From NCBI RefSeq assembly GCF_000485595.1, contig NW_014578022.1, positions 67,425 to 98,405 of the forward strand: 30,981 nt of DNA. Direction: 5' to 3'. The notes beneath the pieces were generated by a model, which was not told the DNA's origin, made no database searches, and was given only the letters and a program-made list of their open reading frames with translations. This stretch comes from Priapulus caudatus (taxonomy: Eukaryota > Priapulida > Priapulimorpha > Priapulimorphida > Priapulidae). Position numbers and translations under genes: made by a program. Within the stretch, counting starts at the first letter, position 1. Every line of letters starts with the position of its first letter. Positions 30,420-30,981 of the stretch are shown here, piece by piece.

Positions 30420-30759
30420 ATGAATCTCATCTACTGGTTGGTGCTCATCGTGCTCTTGCTCGCCGCCTACTACGTGTGGAACGCTCTCTACGGCCTGCCG
30501 TCGGACCTGCCGCCAGGACCATCCGGTTGGACACGGCTGCCCTTCATCGGCTCTCTCCTGTCCACGCGAGCCGATATACACGTCCAGTTTCAGGAATGGG
30601 CGAAAATCTACGGCCCGATATTCCACGTGCAGATGGCAACGAAGCTGCTGATCGTGCTTAGCGACGTTAAGCTCGTTAAGGAGGCCTTCTCTAGGGACGA
30701 CTTCGCAGGGCGACCTCACACGAACATCAACGATTACTACACAGAAGACCTAAAATACG
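30420..30759 (+). CDS. Cytochrome P450, CYP2 clan, exon 1 (right copy, continues off window)
   Basis: Intact first exon of a microsomal P450. ATG at 30420 (context GCAAAGATGA) begins 113 codons plus one base; donor ACG|GTGCGT, phase 1, fits exon 2 of the left copy. Seen: an N-terminal hydrophobic anchor (about residues 3-20), the proline hinge LPPGPSGW (about 30-37) and the fold start PFIGSLLS, EWAKIYGPIFHV, LSDVKLVKEAF and FAGRP. Heme-binding and helix I exons must lie beyond 30981. It is divergent from the left copy, with TA-rich sequence about 215 nt upstream as a possible core promoter. Likely ER monooxygenase of unknown substrate; clan firm, subfamily not. Confidence 0.92.
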
Positions 30760-30981
30760 GTGCGTGCGTGCGTGTGTGTGTGTGTGTGATGGTGATTCAG
30801 TCGCAAATCTGAATACATACATCGCCGATTTGCCAGCTTCTATCGCGTATTGTAGTTCCCTTCTCATTGTATTGTCGTCCAGATCTTGTGTGGTGACCCT
30901 AGGCGTAGCCACGGAGTATTTATGCCGAGTATTTCCCCTTTTAACGCATTGACTGACCATAAACGTTCAATAACGAGCTAT

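Larger units (their letters stand above)
29627..30981 (-). repeat. Inverted duplication, right arm (continues past the window)
   Basis: Reverse-complement homologue of 8980-12046, without that arm's insertions. It carries about 85 bp (roughly 30213-30300) missing from the left arm. The match is still present at the window edge. Confidence 0.9.

Overview
This window is animal nuclear DNA: spliced genes with GT-AG introns, microsatellites, an assembly gap, many non-autonomous transposons and short (CCCTAA)n telomere-type blocks. The genes (a CD151-like tetraspanin, CYP2-clan cytochrome P450s and a sushi/CCP exon) and the repeat load suggest a bilaterian invertebrate, probably marine. I cannot name the species.

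Layout. (1) 1-261: one sushi-domain exon on +, the edge of a gene that lies mostly to the left. (2) 270-5760: no confident gene. It holds a solo LTR (2577-3079), a tiny palindromic insertion (3169-3222) and a tandem array of about 543-bp units (3300-5108). (3) 5855-9768, minus strand: a CYP2-clan P450. Exons 2-6 are intact and carry every family motif; exon 1 is riddled with small indels. (4) 8980-12046: the left arm of an inverted duplication whose right arm is 29627 to the window end. The arms carry the 5' regions of two divergent P450 copies, and the right copy has an intact exon 1. The left arm carries several insertions for which the right arm is the empty site. (5) 12254-13168: GGAT and GATA microsatellites around a 512-bp N gap. 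(6) 13200-19590: no recognised gene, but a dense cluster of inverted-repeat elements, two of them with internal telomere-type repeats. (7) 19599-26854: a complete seven-exon tetraspanin gene on +, 255 codons plus stop, all introns phase 0, with an AT-rich 3' region. (8) 28900-29620: degenerate tandem repeats and a terminal-inverted-repeat element, then the right arm and exon 1 of the second P450.

Functionally, the P450s should be ER-membrane monooxygenases and the tetraspanin a plasma-membrane or endosomal organiser. Nothing suggests that they act together; the tetraspanin simply sits between the two duplicate arms. The most novel material is mobile-element biology: a family of palindromic insertions of 33-91 bp with about 7-bp target duplications; a pair of related elements with 9-bp flanking repeats and internal (CCCTAA)n; and paralogous empty sites that prove or date insertions. 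All coordinates were read by eye, so boundaries may be off by a few bases.
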